Positions 14,572-22,297 are shown, counted from the first letter of the stretch. The stretch: DNA of 29,393 nucleotides from CAVIQK01 sp963644945 (GCA_963644945.1 CAVIQK010000011.1:1-29393), one strand, 5' to 3'. The notes: a model not told the origin generated them from the letters alone. Translations and numbers: made by a program.

Positions 14572-15870
14572 TTATAGATTATTAAGGCAATCTACGCCGG
14601 GAAGAATTTTTCCTTCCAAGAATTCCAAACTTGCGCCACCACCGGTAGATATGTGTGTCATTTTGTCTGCATATCCAAGTTGGGCAACTGCTGCTGCGGA
14701 GTCTCCACCTCCTATAATTGTCGTTGCATCGGTTTCTGCCAAGGCTTTTGCCATTGCTTTGGTGCCGGTTGCAAATTTTTCAAATTCGAATACACCCATA
14801 GGTCCGTTCCAGACGACGGTTTTGGCGTTTTTGACGGCATCGGAGAAAATTTTGATTGTTTCGGGTCCGATGTCCAAACCTTCCCAACCTTCGGGGAAAT
14901 CGACTTGACCGACAACTTGAGTGTTGGCATCATTTGAGAATGAGTCAGCGACAACCGTATCGATAGGAAGAAGCATCTTTACACCTTTTGCGGCTGCTTT
15001 TTCCATAAGTTCTTTTGCAAGGTCAACTTTGTCAAGTTCTACCAAACTGTTGGCAACATTTCTACCAAGTGCGGTAATAAATGTATAAGCCATGCCACCG
15101 CCGATAATCAATGTATCGACTTTTTCGATAAGATTGTTGATAACACCGATTTTGTCGGAAACTTTTGCTCCACCGAGAATTGCAACAAACGGTCTATCGG
15201 GATTTTCAAGGGCTTTGCCTAAAATTGTAAGTTCTTTGTCGATAAGGAATCCTGCAACTGCTACGGGTGCATAGCCGTATTGAACGATACCTGCGGTTGT
15301 TGCGTGGGCACGGTGAGCGGTACCGAATGCATCATTGACATAAACTTCGCAGAAATCTGCAAGTTTTTTGCAAAGATTTTCATCGTTTTTCTCTTCGCCT
15401 TTTTCAAAACGAGTGTTTTCCAAAAGAACACATTCGCCGTCTTTTAAGGCAGCAACTTTTGCGTGTGCATCGGGACCGACGACATCTTCTGCAAATGTAA
15501 CTTTTCCGTCAAGAAGTTCGCCAAGACGTTTTGCAACAGGACGCAAAGTAAATTTTTCTTTATCTCCTTTTGCTTTCTCTAAAAGGCGAGCGGTTTCTGC
15601 ATCTCTTTCGTTTTCGGGAAGAGCCTCTACAGCCTTTTTCTCTTTTTTAGTTAAAGAAAAACCTTCGCTAAATATATTGTGAGGTTTTCCGAGGTGGGAA
15701 CAAAGTACAACTTTTGCACCATGATCCATTAAGTATTTAATTGTGGGAAGAGCGCCGTTGATACGATTTTCATCTGTGATAACGCCGTCTTTCATCGGAA
15801 CGTTGAGGTCAACTCTGACCAAACATTTCTTACCTTGGACGTTTACGTCTTTTATGGTCTTTTTGTTCAT
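14572..15870 (-). CDS. pgk: Phosphoglycerate kinase
   Basis: 432 aa against the usual 390-400. Transfers phosphate from 1,3-bisphosphoglycerate to ADP. LVRVDLNVPMKDG (about 18-30), SHLGKP (58-63), GGAKVSDKIGVI, IIGGGMAYTF, GPMGVFE and GGGDSAAAVA (nucleotide site) with STGGGASLEFLEGK near the end are all intact. The extra length is a highly charged insert at about 64-106 (rich in Lys, Glu, Ala) between SHLGKP and the RPVAKRL helix. The frame is open 21 codons upstream, but ATG 15870 begins the family start (MNKKTIKDVNVQGKKCLVRV) and has AGGAGA just upstream. First gene of pgk-tpiA-gpmI; no gap gene is seen here. Confidence 0.96.
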   Translation of the reverse strand: MNKKTIKDVNVQGKKCLVRVDLNVPMKDGVITDENRINGALPTIKYLMDHGAKVVLCSHLGKPHNIFSEGFSLTKKEKKAVEALPENERDAETARLLEKAKGDKEKFTLRPVAKRLGELLDGKVTFAEDVVGPDAHAKVAALKDGECVLLENTRFEKGEEKNDENLCKKLADFCEVYVNDAFGTAHRAHATTAGIVQYGYAPVAVAGFLIDKELTILGKALENPDRPFVAILGGAKVSDKIGVINNLIEKVDTLIIGGGMAYTFITALGRNVANSLVELDKVDLAKELMEKAAAKGVKMLLPIDTVVADSFSNDANTQVVGQVDFPEGWEGLDIGPETIKIFSDAVKNAKTVVWNGPMGVFEFEKFATGTKAMAKALAETDATTIIGGGDSAAAVAQLGYADKMTHISTGGGASLEFLEGKILPGVDCLNNL

Positions 15871-15904
15871 AACGAAATATCTCCTATAAAGATTTGATGA
15901 TGAA

Positions 15905-15933
15905 ATTATATCACAGTGTTTTGCTAAAAACAA
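15905..15933 (-). promoter_or_regulatory. Promoter of pgk-tpiA-gpmI
   Basis: Minus strand: TTGTTT (15928-15933), 17-nt spacer, TATAAT (15905-15910) preceded by TGTGA. Leader about 28 nt. The -35 box is poor, the -10 perfect. Confidence 0.65.
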
Positions 15934-16022
15934 TGTTTTTTTGTTAAAAATGTATAAAATCTTACAAAATTATATTTTAATATTGTATGTAATCAACAAT
16001 TTTTGTAAGTTTTGATATTGCC

Positions 16023-16052
16023 TTGACAAAATGTTATTATATTGACTATAAT
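16023..16052 (+). promoter_or_regulatory. ssrA: Promoter of ssrA
   Basis: Perfect TTGACA (16023-16028), 18-nt spacer, perfect TATAAT (16047-16052). Transcription begins near 16059; about 16 nt would be removed by RNase P to give the tmRNA 5' end. Confidence 0.85.
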
Positions 16053-16075
16053 TTTTACGTTTAACCGCAACTCTC

Positions 16076-16417
16076 GGGGGTGTCCCGGATTCGACTTTTC
16101 GGTTGACTGCGATATAAGCATGTCGGAGGCTCGGCTCCGTAAAAACGGAAATTAACATTAAACGCAGATAACAATTTGCAATACGTTGCCGCTTAGTTCG
16201 GCATCCGTCGGCTCTCAAGCTCTACGGTGAGATGTTCGGCGTCATTAGTAGAGAACCCGACTTTGAGAATCCTGTAAATACTCGGGTACAAAAGGATGTG
16301 TCCGGAAACGGTTGGCAAAATTAGACGTAAAGGACGAGAATCAAAACTTTGCTAAACATGTAGAAATTGTCGTGGTAGCCGGGAAGGACGGGAGTTCAAC
16401 TCTCCCCACCTCCACCA
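16076..16417 (+). ncRNA. ssrA: Transfer-messenger RNA (tmRNA)
   Basis: 342 nt, in the usual size range. It rescues stalled ribosomes by adding a degradation tag. The acceptor stem pairs GGGGGTG at the 5' end with CACCTCC before an encoded ACCA. The T arm is GGGAG-TTCAACT-CTCCC. The 5' region has the conserved TGTCCCGGATTCGAC. The tag reading frame runs from resume codon GCA (16164) to TAG (16194-16196) and encodes ADNNLQYVAA. It ends in VAA rather than LAA. The sequence near 16197-16260 has the pseudoknot-type inverted repeats expected. Its own promoter and terminator flank it. It is one-piece, not permuted. An antisense ORF across it is not a gene. Confidence 0.96.
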
Positions 16418-16429
16418 CAGCTGAAAAAA

Positions 16430-16462
16430 CGAACTCTGTATAGCACAAGAGTTCGCTTTTTC
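16430..16462 (+). terminator. Terminator of ssrA
   Basis: CGAACTCT (16430-16437), 10-nt loop, AGAGTTCG (16448-16455) and CTTTTTC, with an A run before the stem. It begins 13 nt after the tmRNA 3' end. The 200 bp after it up to the next promoter hold nothing I can identify. Confidence 0.85.
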
Positions 16463-16660
16463 TTATCAAAAGATTTCTTTTGTGTTAGATTTAGTTTTTT
16501 GCCGTCAAATTGAATAATTTTAATTGGCAAACTTATTTAATCTTCGCTTATGTCTTCTAAAGATATTTTAGCGTAATATTAATTTTTATAATCATTTGTC
16601 AGTAGATAACAATTTTTGGCATTGAGTTTATATTTTTAGTGTGACGGAGGTGTGAACAAT

Positions 16661-16689
16661 TTGACTTGGGATGGGGATAAAGATATAAT
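16661..16689 (+). promoter_or_regulatory. Promoter of the HAD phosphatase gene, very close to its ATG
   Basis: TTGACT (16661-16666), 17-nt spacer, TATAAT (16684-16689). Transcription should begin near 16696, only a few nt before the ATG at 16699, so the mRNA would be leaderless or nearly so. Confidence 0.8.
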
Positions 16690-16698
16690 GTAAACATT

Positions 16699-17349
16699 AT
16701 GAAATATACTCTTGCTATTTTTGATATGGACGGAACGATTCTCAACACTTTAGATGATTTGAAAGACAGTCTAAATGTGACGTTGAAGGCACTGGGGTAC
16801 CCTGAAAGGACGCTTGCGGAGGTACGTTCTTTTGTTGGAAACGGTATCGGCAAGTTGATCGAACGGGCTGTTCCTGCGGGGCTTAGTATTAGAGAAAAGG
16901 AAAAAGTCCTTGAAATGTTTACGGAATATTACGGAGAACACAGTCAAGATAAAACAAGACCATACGACGGCATTGTCGAAGCAATTGCCGCTATAAGGCA
17001 GTGTGGAATCAAAACGGCTGTTGTATCTAATAAAATCAATTTCGCCGTAAAGGATCTTGTCAAGAAGTTCTTTGACGGACTATTCGATTATAGTCTGGGA
17101 GAAACTCCGGGGTTGAACAGAAAACCGCATCCCGATATGGTAAATAAAGTTTTACAAGATCTTAATATTGACAAAAAGGATGCCGTATATATCGGGGACT
17201 CGGATGTCGATATAATGACGGCAAAAAACTCTTCTCTTCCTATTATTGCGGTATCGTGGGGATTTAGGGATAGAGATTTTATCAAGGAAAAAGGTGCCGA
17301 AATTATTGTTGACAATCCTTGCGAACTCGTAGATATTTTGACTAAGTAA
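16699..17349 (+). CDS. gph: HAD-family phosphatase (phosphoglycolate phosphatase type)
   Basis: 216 aa, usual for the group. HAD motif I is FDMDGTILNT with nucleophile Asp9 and Asp11. A helical cap (about 17-85) has SLNVTLKALGYPE and FVGNGIGKLIERAVP. Motif II is TAVVSNK, motif III Lys in RKPHPDMVNKVL, motif IV GDSDVDIMTAKNS, followed by IAVSWGFRD. The pattern fits Gph/PpaX enzymes: phosphoglycolate phosphatase or pyrophosphatase; substrate not fixed by sequence. No ribosome site precedes the ATG, which lies 10 nt after a -10 box, so translation is probably leaderless. It stands alone on the plus strand between ssrA and the tRNA operon. Confidence 0.92.
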   Translation: MKYTLAIFDMDGTILNTLDDLKDSLNVTLKALGYPERTLAEVRSFVGNGIGKLIERAVPAGLSIREKEKVLEMFTEYYGEHSQDKTRPYDGIVEAIAAIRQCGIKTAVVSNKINFAVKDLVKKFFDGLFDYSLGETPGLNRKPHPDMVNKVLQDLNIDKKDAVYIGDSDVDIMTAKNSSLPIIAVSWGFRDRDFIKEKGAEIIVDNPCELVDILTK

Positions 17350-17367
17350 CACAACTATTTATAAAAC

Positions 17368-17408
17368 AAAATCGCTCTTAACTATATTCGTAAGGGCGAT
17401 TTTTTTTG
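17368..17408 (+). terminator. Terminator after the HAD phosphatase
   Basis: ATCGCTCTTA and TAAGGGCGAT pair (one G-T) over a 10-nt loop with an A run before and TTTTTTTT after. About 20 nt after the stop codon. Confidence 0.85.
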
Positions 17409-17410
17409 TA

Positions 17411-17437
17411 CAAAAAAAGCACCTATTCGGTGCTTCT
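17411..17437 (-). terminator. Terminator of the tRNA operon
   Basis: Minus strand AAGCACC, 5-nt loop, GGTGCTT followed by TTTTT and G. It starts a few nt after the tRNA-Gln 3' end and stands tail to tail with the phosphatase terminator. Confidence 0.85.
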
Positions 17438-17438
17438 T

Positions 17439-17513
17439 TGGCAGGGGTGGCAGGATTTGAACCTACGAATGATGGAGTCAAAGTCCATTGCCTTACCGCT
17501 TGGCGACACCCCT
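17439..17513 (-). tRNA. tRNA-Gln(TTG)
   Basis: Acceptor stem AGGGGTG/CACCCCT, D arm with AAGCGGTAAGG, anticodon stem ATGGA/TCCAT around loop CTTTGAC (anticodon TTG), T loop TTCAAAT, discriminator G and encoded CCA. It begins with A1, usual for some bacterial Gln tRNAs. Last of the five-gene operon. Confidence 0.95.
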
Positions 17514-17520
17514 GTATGGG

Positions 17521-17596
17521 TGGGGTGAGTAATGGGAGTCGAACCCATGACCTTCAGAGCCACAATCTGACGCTCTACCAACTGCGCTATACCCAC
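17521..17596 (-). tRNA. tRNA-His(GTG)
   Basis: Acceptor stem GTGGGTA/TACTCAC with an extra G at position -1 (17597) opposite discriminator C, the hallmark of tRNA-His. Anticodon stem TCAGA/TCTGA around TTGTGGC (anticodon GTG), T loop TTCGACT and encoded CCA. Fourth in the operon. Confidence 0.96.
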
Positions 17597-17601
17597 CGTG
17601 T

Positions 17602-17678
17602 TGGCGAGCCAGAAGGGATTCGAACCCCCGACACACGGCTTAGAAGGCCGTTGCTCTATCCTGCTGAGCTACTGGCTC
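17602..17678 (-). tRNA. tRNA-Arg(TCT)
   Basis: Acceptor stem GAGCCAG/CTGGCTC, D arm TAGCTCAGCAGGATAGAGCA, anticodon stem ACGGC/GCCGT around CTTCTAA (anticodon TCT, reading AGA/AGG), T loop TTCGAAT, discriminator G and encoded CCA. Confidence 0.96.
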
Positions 17679-17686
17679 ATTTGGTT

Positions 17687-17762
17687 TGGTGATCCATCGG
17701 AGATTCGAACTCCGGACACCTTGATTAAAAGTCAAGTGCTCTACCGACTGAGCTAATGGATC
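17687..17762 (-). tRNA. tRNA-Lys(TTT)
   Basis: Acceptor stem GATCCAT/ATGGATC, D arm TAGCTCAGTCGGTAGAGCA, anticodon stem CTTGA/TCAAG around CTTTTAA (anticodon TTT), T loop TTCGAAT, discriminator A and encoded CCA. Confidence 0.96.
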
Positions 17763-17766
17763 ATAA

Positions 17767-17840
17767 TGGAGCGGGTGAAGGGAATCGGACCCTCGTAAAC
17801 AGCTTGGAAGGCTGCCACTCTACCATTGAGATACACCCGC
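17767..17840 (-). tRNA. tRNA-Gly(TCC), atypical T and D arms
   Basis: Acceptor stem GCGGGTG/CACCCGC, anticodon stem GCAGC/GCTGT (one G-U) around CTTCCAA (anticodon TCC), discriminator T and encoded CCA. Two oddities: the T loop reads TCCGATT, so position 55 is C instead of the almost invariant U (pseudouridine), and the D stem begins with a T10-T25 mismatch. The variable loop is 4 nt. The GG of the D loop is kept (AATGGTA). First gene after the promoter. Confidence 0.9.
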
Positions 17841-17852
17841 AAATGCTAAAAT

Positions 17853-17881
17853 AGTATATAAAATTCTACGGGTGTTGTCAA
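17853..17881 (-). promoter_or_regulatory. Promoter of the tRNA operon
   Basis: Minus strand: perfect TTGACA (17876-17881), 17-nt spacer, TATACT (17853-17858). The transcript starts near 17846, a few nt before tRNA-Gly. It begins right after rdgB, and no terminator for rdgB is seen in between. Confidence 0.85.
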
Positions 17882-17900
17882 CAATAAAGCAACACTTTTT

Positions 17901-18509
17901 TTATTTTTTTTCATAATCAGTTTCGAGAATAGTTTTTAACTGTTTTAATGCCCTACCTCTATGGCTGATAGAATTTTTTTCTTCAAGACTTCCTTCTGCA
18001 AAGGTCTTGCCCAAATCATAACTGTAAAACAGCGAATCATAGCCAAAACCTCTTGTTCCGCAACGTTTTTCGGCGATTTCGCCTTCTGCTACTCCTTTTG
18101 CGGTGACGTAAGTGTCATCAGGATAATAAAGAACGATGACGGTCTCGAATCTTGCCGTACGATTTTTGACTCCGTCTAATTTTTTTAGAAGAAGTGTATT
18201 GTTGGCATCGTCGTCATGCTCGGGGCCCGCAAATCTTGCGGAATAGACTCCGGGAGCGCCGTCCAACGCATCTACCATAAGTCCGGTATCGTCTCCAAGT
18301 GCAGGAAGTCCTGTGAGTTTTGAGATAGTTTTTGCTTTGATCAGTGCATTATCGAAAAAAGTTTTGCCGTTTTCTTCGATTTCTATGTCGATATTCTTTT
18401 CTTTGAGTGAATAAAAGTTGGCAAAATAATTGCCTAATATAGATTTGATTTCGACAATTTTATGTTGATTGTTGGAGGCAATAACTACTTCTTGATTATT
18501 TTTTTGCAT
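17901..18509 (-). CDS. rdgB: Non-canonical purine NTP pyrophosphatase (RdgB/HAM1)
   Basis: 202 aa, normal length. Hydrolyses dITP, ITP and XTP to monophosphates, keeping damaged purines out of nucleic acids. The family N-terminus VVIASNNQHKIVEIKSIL, ENGKTFFDNALIKA, the metal-site strand LGDDTGLMVDALDGAPGVYSAR, GFGYDSLF, and SHRGRALKQL near the end are intact. ATG 18509 is preferred over the upstream ATG (18554) because it places MQKNNQEVVIASN in register with the family. The ribosome site is weak (AAAAGAAAAA). It overlaps the end of the GH3 gene by 14 nt, so it is probably translated by coupling. Confidence 0.95.
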   Translation of the reverse strand: MQKNNQEVVIASNNQHKIVEIKSILGNYFANFYSLKEKNIDIEIEENGKTFFDNALIKAKTISKLTGLPALGDDTGLMVDALDGAPGVYSARFAGPEHDDDANNTLLLKKLDGVKNRTARFETVIVLYYPDDTYVTAKGVAEGEIAEKRCGTRGFGYDSLFYSYDLGKTFAEGSLEEKNSISHRGRALKQLKTILETDYEKK

Positions 18510-20958
18510 AAATTTTTTCTTTTGTATGGCGTCTGTCTTGGAATAGGAATGCACCTATTGCTTTGATAAGTCCTTTGAACGGTCTGCCATTCAACGCAAT
18601 CAAAATGCCCTCACAGGTTGCGTAAGGAACAATTCCGCCACTCATTTCATAGAAATTGCGGATAGGCATCGATTTCGCACCCTCGATGGTTGTACGGAAC
18701 ATTGACGGGGGTGAATCTTTGGGGATTGCACGCTTGGCAAAGAATAAGAATATTCTTTGGAAACATCTGGCAAAGACATTCAAATTGCATTCGCCGACGG
18801 TGGAATTCATGTTGTACTCACCTTTCTTCGTTGGAGAATTGTCTGCTATGGGAGCGCCTTTTAGTTTTACCCATTGATCGTCAGGGATATCTTCGACTCC
18901 TTCCATATTGTAATAAGCATCTAGTCCGGTGTAGTCGGGCATATCGACTTTGTCGGCTTGTACGAAGACTTTTTCTGTCAAACGGATATCTCTTGACGAA
19001 GATCCGATTAAAATTTCAAAATCGCCTTCTTCTATCGTCCAATCGGAAACTGCAGTGTTGTAGAACGAAAAGGCTCGCTTATCAAGTGTAAACTCGACGA
19101 CCTTTTCTTCGCCTGCATCAAGGTGGACTTTTTCGAAGCCTTTGAGTTCCTTTTCCGGCATAAAGACGGTAGAGGCTACATCTCTCACATATAGTTGGAC
19201 AACTTCTTTTCCGTCACGTTTTCCGGTGTTTTTGACGGTGACTTTGACTTTTAGAGGTTGTTCTAGGTCGGTTGACGTCGAGGACAGTTCAATATCACTA
19301 TATTCAAATGTTGTGTACGAAAGTCCGTAACCAAAGGGGAACATGACGTCTTTTTTGGCTTTGTCGTAATATCTATAACCGATATAAATGCTTTCTTTAT
19401 ACTCTACGGCTCTAGGACCATATTTGAAGTATTTACTCGTAATAAGGTCTTCATATTTATAAGGATAAGTTTCGGCAAGTTTTCCCGAAGGATTGACTCT
19501 ACCAAAAAGAATATCGCAAGTCGCTTCGGCTCCCGCTTCTCCGGACAAATTGGTTTGGAGAATGGCATAAACTCTATCAACCCAAGGCATTTCACATGCC
19601 GAGCCTCCGGAGATGACAACTACTACTTTTTTGCCCATATCGCAAAGAGCGGTGATGATTTCGTTTTGTTCGTCACCGAGTTTCATCGAATCTCTGTCTG
19701 CCGCTTCGACTTCGTCGTTTTCAGTAAGTCCGGCAAAAACAACTACTATGTCTTTGGTTTCGGCTTTTTTGCATGCGGCATTTTTTAGGTCTCTAAAATT
19801 GATACTGCTGTCCGAATATCCTTGGGAATAATCGTAAGGAATTTTTCTTGCGTCCAATTCATCGATAAAACTTACCAATCTCTTGGGATTGATTTGAGAT
19901 GATCCTGTACCTTGATATCTAGGTTTTTTGGCAAATTTGCCGATAACTAATATTTCGTTGCCTGAGTGAAGAGGTAAAACATTGTCGTCGTTTTTGAGTA
20001 GCACACTACCTGCAGAGGCTATTTCTCTTGCAAGAGCGTGGTTTCTGTCAAAGTCCGCATGATACTCTTCTTTCGGTTTGTTTTCCAAACATTTTAAGAC
20101 GTAATCTATTACTCTAACAACGACTGCATCAAGGGATGCTTCGTCAAGGCTACCATTTTTGACAGCATCTACTATCATTTTGTCGGTGATGCCGTTGCAT
20201 CCCGGCATTTGGAGGTCCATGCCGGCTTTGATTCCCTCGATTCTATCATTGACTGCACCCCAGTCGGACACGACAAGACCTTGAAAGCCCCATTCTGTTC
20301 TCAAAATATCGGTAAGGAATTTTTTGTTGTCGGCAAGGTGAACACCGTTGACGGGATTGTAGGAACACATTACTTGCCAAGGTTGGGCTTCTTTTACTAT
20401 CTTTTCGAATGCCGAGAGATATATTTCTCTTAGCGCTCTTTCATCAACTTCGGATGAACAAACCATTCTTCTCCATTCTTGGCTGTTGACCGCAAAATGT
20501 TTTAGAGATGTACCAACGCCATTATTTTGGCAACCTTTTACGTATTGAGTGCCGAGTTCACCGGCAAGGAAAGGATCTTCGGAATAATATTCAAAATTCC
20601 GTCCGCAAAGAGGACTCCTTTTCATGTTGACACCGGGTCCGAGAACGGTTTGCACACCTAATTCTTTGGCTTCGTCTGCTAGGGCATACCCCATTTTATA
20701 AGCAAGGGTTCTGTCCCAAGTGCTTGCCACTCCGACTGCCGACGGAAAGCATGTGGACGGAGCAGATTTTTGCATAATGTTGCCGAAATTGGCTTTTGCC
20801 ACTTCTACACGAAGTCCGTGAGGACCGTCTGTCATTTTCGCACTGTCAAGATTAACTCTTTTGATGGGGGTAGTTTCCCAAAAACTTATCCCGGAAGTAA
20901 GCGCTGCTTTTTCTTCCAACGTAAGTTGCGACAAAATTTCGGTTGCTCTTTCTGACAT
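18496..20958 (-). CDS. GH3 beta-glucosidase
   Basis: 820 aa. Hydrolyses beta-glucosides (or related beta-xylosides). The barrel domain (about 1-300) has LTLEEKAALTSG, DGPHGLR, GPGVNMKRSPLCGRNFEYYSEDP, SLKHFAVNSQE and the nucleophile Asp232 in VVSDWGAV. The alpha/beta sandwich follows (about 320-530; VVVFAGLTENDEVEAADRDS, ISGGSACEMPW), then a fibronectin-III-like domain (about 565-680; VTVKNTGKRDGKEVVQLYV). A C-terminal extension of approx. 110 residues after that is known in clostridial GH3s, its role unclear. No signal peptide, so cytoplasmic, hydrolysing imported oligosaccharides. AAGGAG precedes the start. The stop overlaps rdgB. Confidence 0.95.
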   Translation of the reverse strand: MSERATEILSQLTLEEKAALTSGISFWETTPIKRVNLDSAKMTDGPHGLRVEVAKANFGNIMQKSAPSTCFPSAVGVASTWDRTLAYKMGYALADEAKELGVQTVLGPGVNMKRSPLCGRNFEYYSEDPFLAGELGTQYVKGCQNNGVGTSLKHFAVNSQEWRRMVCSSEVDERALREIYLSAFEKIVKEAQPWQVMCSYNPVNGVHLADNKKFLTDILRTEWGFQGLVVSDWGAVNDRIEGIKAGMDLQMPGCNGITDKMIVDAVKNGSLDEASLDAVVVRVIDYVLKCLENKPKEEYHADFDRNHALAREIASAGSVLLKNDDNVLPLHSGNEILVIGKFAKKPRYQGTGSSQINPKRLVSFIDELDARKIPYDYSQGYSDSSINFRDLKNAACKKAETKDIVVVFAGLTENDEVEAADRDSMKLGDEQNEIITALCDMGKKVVVVISGGSACEMPWVDRVYAILQTNLSGEAGAEATCDILFGRVNPSGKLAETYPYKYEDLITSKYFKYGPRAVEYKESIYIGYRYYDKAKKDVMFPFGYGLSYTTFEYSDIELSSTSTDLEQPLKVKVTVKNTGKRDGKEVVQLYVRDVASTVFMPEKELKGFEKVHLDAGEEKVVEFTLDKRAFSFYNTAVSDWTIEEGDFEILIGSSSRDIRLTEKVFVQADKVDMPDYTGLDAYYNMEGVEDIPDDQWVKLKGAPIADNSPTKKGEYNMNSTVGECNLNVFARCFQRIFLFFAKRAIPKDSPPSMFRTTIEGAKSMPIRNFYEMSGGIVPYATCEGILIALNGRPFKGLIKAIGAFLFQDRRHTKEKIYAKK

Positions 20959-20994
20959 CTTTTGATTTCTCCTTATAAAGGGTTGTCCTATACT

Positions 20995-21022
20995 ATTATA
21001 TCAAGTATTTATGTGATTTCAA
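20995..21022 (-). promoter_or_regulatory. Promoter of the GH3-rdgB unit
   Basis: Minus strand: TTGAAA (21017-21022), 16-nt spacer, TATAAT (20995-21000), between the aminotransferase stop and the GH3 start. Its presence suggests that the glucosidase is expressed apart from the topoisomerase operon. Confidence 0.7.
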
Positions 21023-21029
21023 TATCTTT

Positions 21030-22295
21030 TTATCCTAGCAATTTTTTCAGCGTGGTAATTTTGGCGGATATTGAGAATATGCGCATTGCTTTTTCCAACT
21101 CGTCAAGCGGTGGGAAACTCGGTGCAAGGCGGACATTGCTGTCAAATGGATCTATACCGTATGGGTAGGTGCTACCCGCGGGAGTGAAAATGACACCTGC
21201 TTCTTTACATAGTTTCAAAGTTGCTTTTGCCGTACCTTTTTCAAGGTCGCAAGAGATAAAATAACCGCCTTTTGGTTCAATCCAATCGGCTACTCCCGTA
21301 TCTGCCAATTCTTCTTCTAGTACCGAAAGTACCATTTTGAATTTCGGACGTAAAATTTCGGCATGTTTTTTCATGAGGCATTTTACACCTTTGGCATTTT
21401 TAAAATAGAGTGCATGGGCATATTGGGCAAGTTTGTCGGGGCCTATTGTTTGGACGGAAGTGAGTTTTCGTAAATAATCAATATTGGCTTTTGACGATGC
21501 GATAAAGGCTATTCCGCTACCTGCAAAAGTGATTTTTGAGGTGGAACCAAACATGAAAAAGAGATCTTCGTTGTTGTATTTTTTGGCTTCTTTAAACACA
21601 TCTTTTAGTGCAATGTCTTGCTCCTCGACGCAGTGCACCATGTAGGCATTGTCCCAATATACTCTAAAATCTTTGGCTTTGGGGCAAAGACGAGCAAATC
21701 TGTTGACTACTTCTTCGCTATACACTATGCCTTGAGGGTTGGAATATTTGGGTACACACCAAATTCCTTTGACGGTTTCATCTTGAATAAGTTCTTCTAC
21801 TATATCCATATCCGGTCCGTCATGGCGCATAGGTATTGTTATAAGTTGGTAACCAAGGGTTTGAGTGACACCAAAATGGCGGTCATAACCGGGAGCAGGA
21901 CAAAGCCATTTTCTGTTGCTTACTTCGTTTTGGGGACGACATCCGGAAAAACCAAATTGCAGTCCTCTTTGGACTGTATCGTACATTATGTTAAGGCTAG
22001 AATTGCCCATAACCATAATTTCATCTTGATCAACATTTATAAGATCCCCGAAAATTTCTTTCATCTCAGGAATACCGTCAACCATTCCGTAGTTGCGGTA
22101 ATCGGGCGACATTTGAAATGCTGTCGCTTTAGTCAAGGCATCAAAATAATCCATTGACAAATCTAGTTGTTCTTTTGAGGGTTTGCCTCTAGATAGATCG
22201 AGTTTTAAGTTTTGACTTTTGTAATTTTCGTACCGTTCGGTTTCTTTTGCCAGAATTTCTTTTAATTCGGCTCGTCCCATTTTTGAATATTTCAT
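21030..22295 (-). CDS. PLP-dependent aminotransferase, aspartate-aminotransferase type Ic
   Basis: 421 aa. The fold-type-I signature is present: RGKPSKEQLDLS (N-terminal clamp), YSNPQG with Asn186, YWDNAY with Asp215 (contacts the PLP ring), and Lys254 in GSTSKITFAGSGIAF (Schiff base). The overall sequence matches the group Pfam calls Aminotran_MocR/Asp_aminotransf (type Ic), whose characterised members are aspartate aminotransferases; this assignment is from memory. It starts 2 nt after der, its ribosome site (AAAGAGGA) lying inside der. No MocR DNA-binding domain is fused. Probably amino-acid biosynthesis or nitrogen exchange. Confidence 0.88.
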   Translation of the reverse strand: MKYSKMGRAELKEILAKETERYENYKSQNLKLDLSRGKPSKEQLDLSMDYFDALTKATAFQMSPDYRNYGMVDGIPEMKEIFGDLINVDQDEIMVMGNSSLNIMYDTVQRGLQFGFSGCRPQNEVSNRKWLCPAPGYDRHFGVTQTLGYQLITIPMRHDGPDMDIVEELIQDETVKGIWCVPKYSNPQGIVYSEEVVNRFARLCPKAKDFRVYWDNAYMVHCVEEQDIALKDVFKEAKKYNNEDLFFMFGSTSKITFAGSGIAFIASSKANIDYLRKLTSVQTIGPDKLAQYAHALYFKNAKGVKCLMKKHAEILRPKFKMVLSVLEEELADTGVADWIEPKGGYFISCDLEKGTAKATLKLCKEAGVIFTPAGSTYPYGIDPFDSNVRLAPSFPPLDELEKAMRIFSISAKITTLKKLLG

Positions 22296-22297
22296 AA

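Noticed and set aside
15970..16218. Minus-strand ORF overlapping the tmRNA
   Set aside because: Antisense to ssrA, no ribosome site, no domain.
16463..16660. Region between the tmRNA terminator and the phosphatase promoter
   Set aside because: Examined for genes, repeats and RNA structure; only AT-rich sequence with a weak inverted repeat near 16500-16530 and nothing worth naming.
16661..16693. Ten-codon TTG ORF after GGAGG at about 16646
   Set aside because: It overlaps the -35 and -10 boxes of the phosphatase promoter and is too short to support. It would also not be in the mRNA that starts near 16696.
17438..17692. ORF on the plus strand over the tRNA cluster (contains GIRTPD, LLYPAE)
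   Set aside because: It is the familiar false protein made by translating the strand opposite to tRNA genes. Five well-formed tRNAs occupy the region on the minus strand.
17871..17900. Hairpin GTGTTG/CAACAC followed by T run on the plus strand
   Set aside because: It would only terminate plus-strand transcription, and no plus-strand gene lies upstream of it; the -35 box of the tRNA promoter lies inside it, so the symmetry may be chance.
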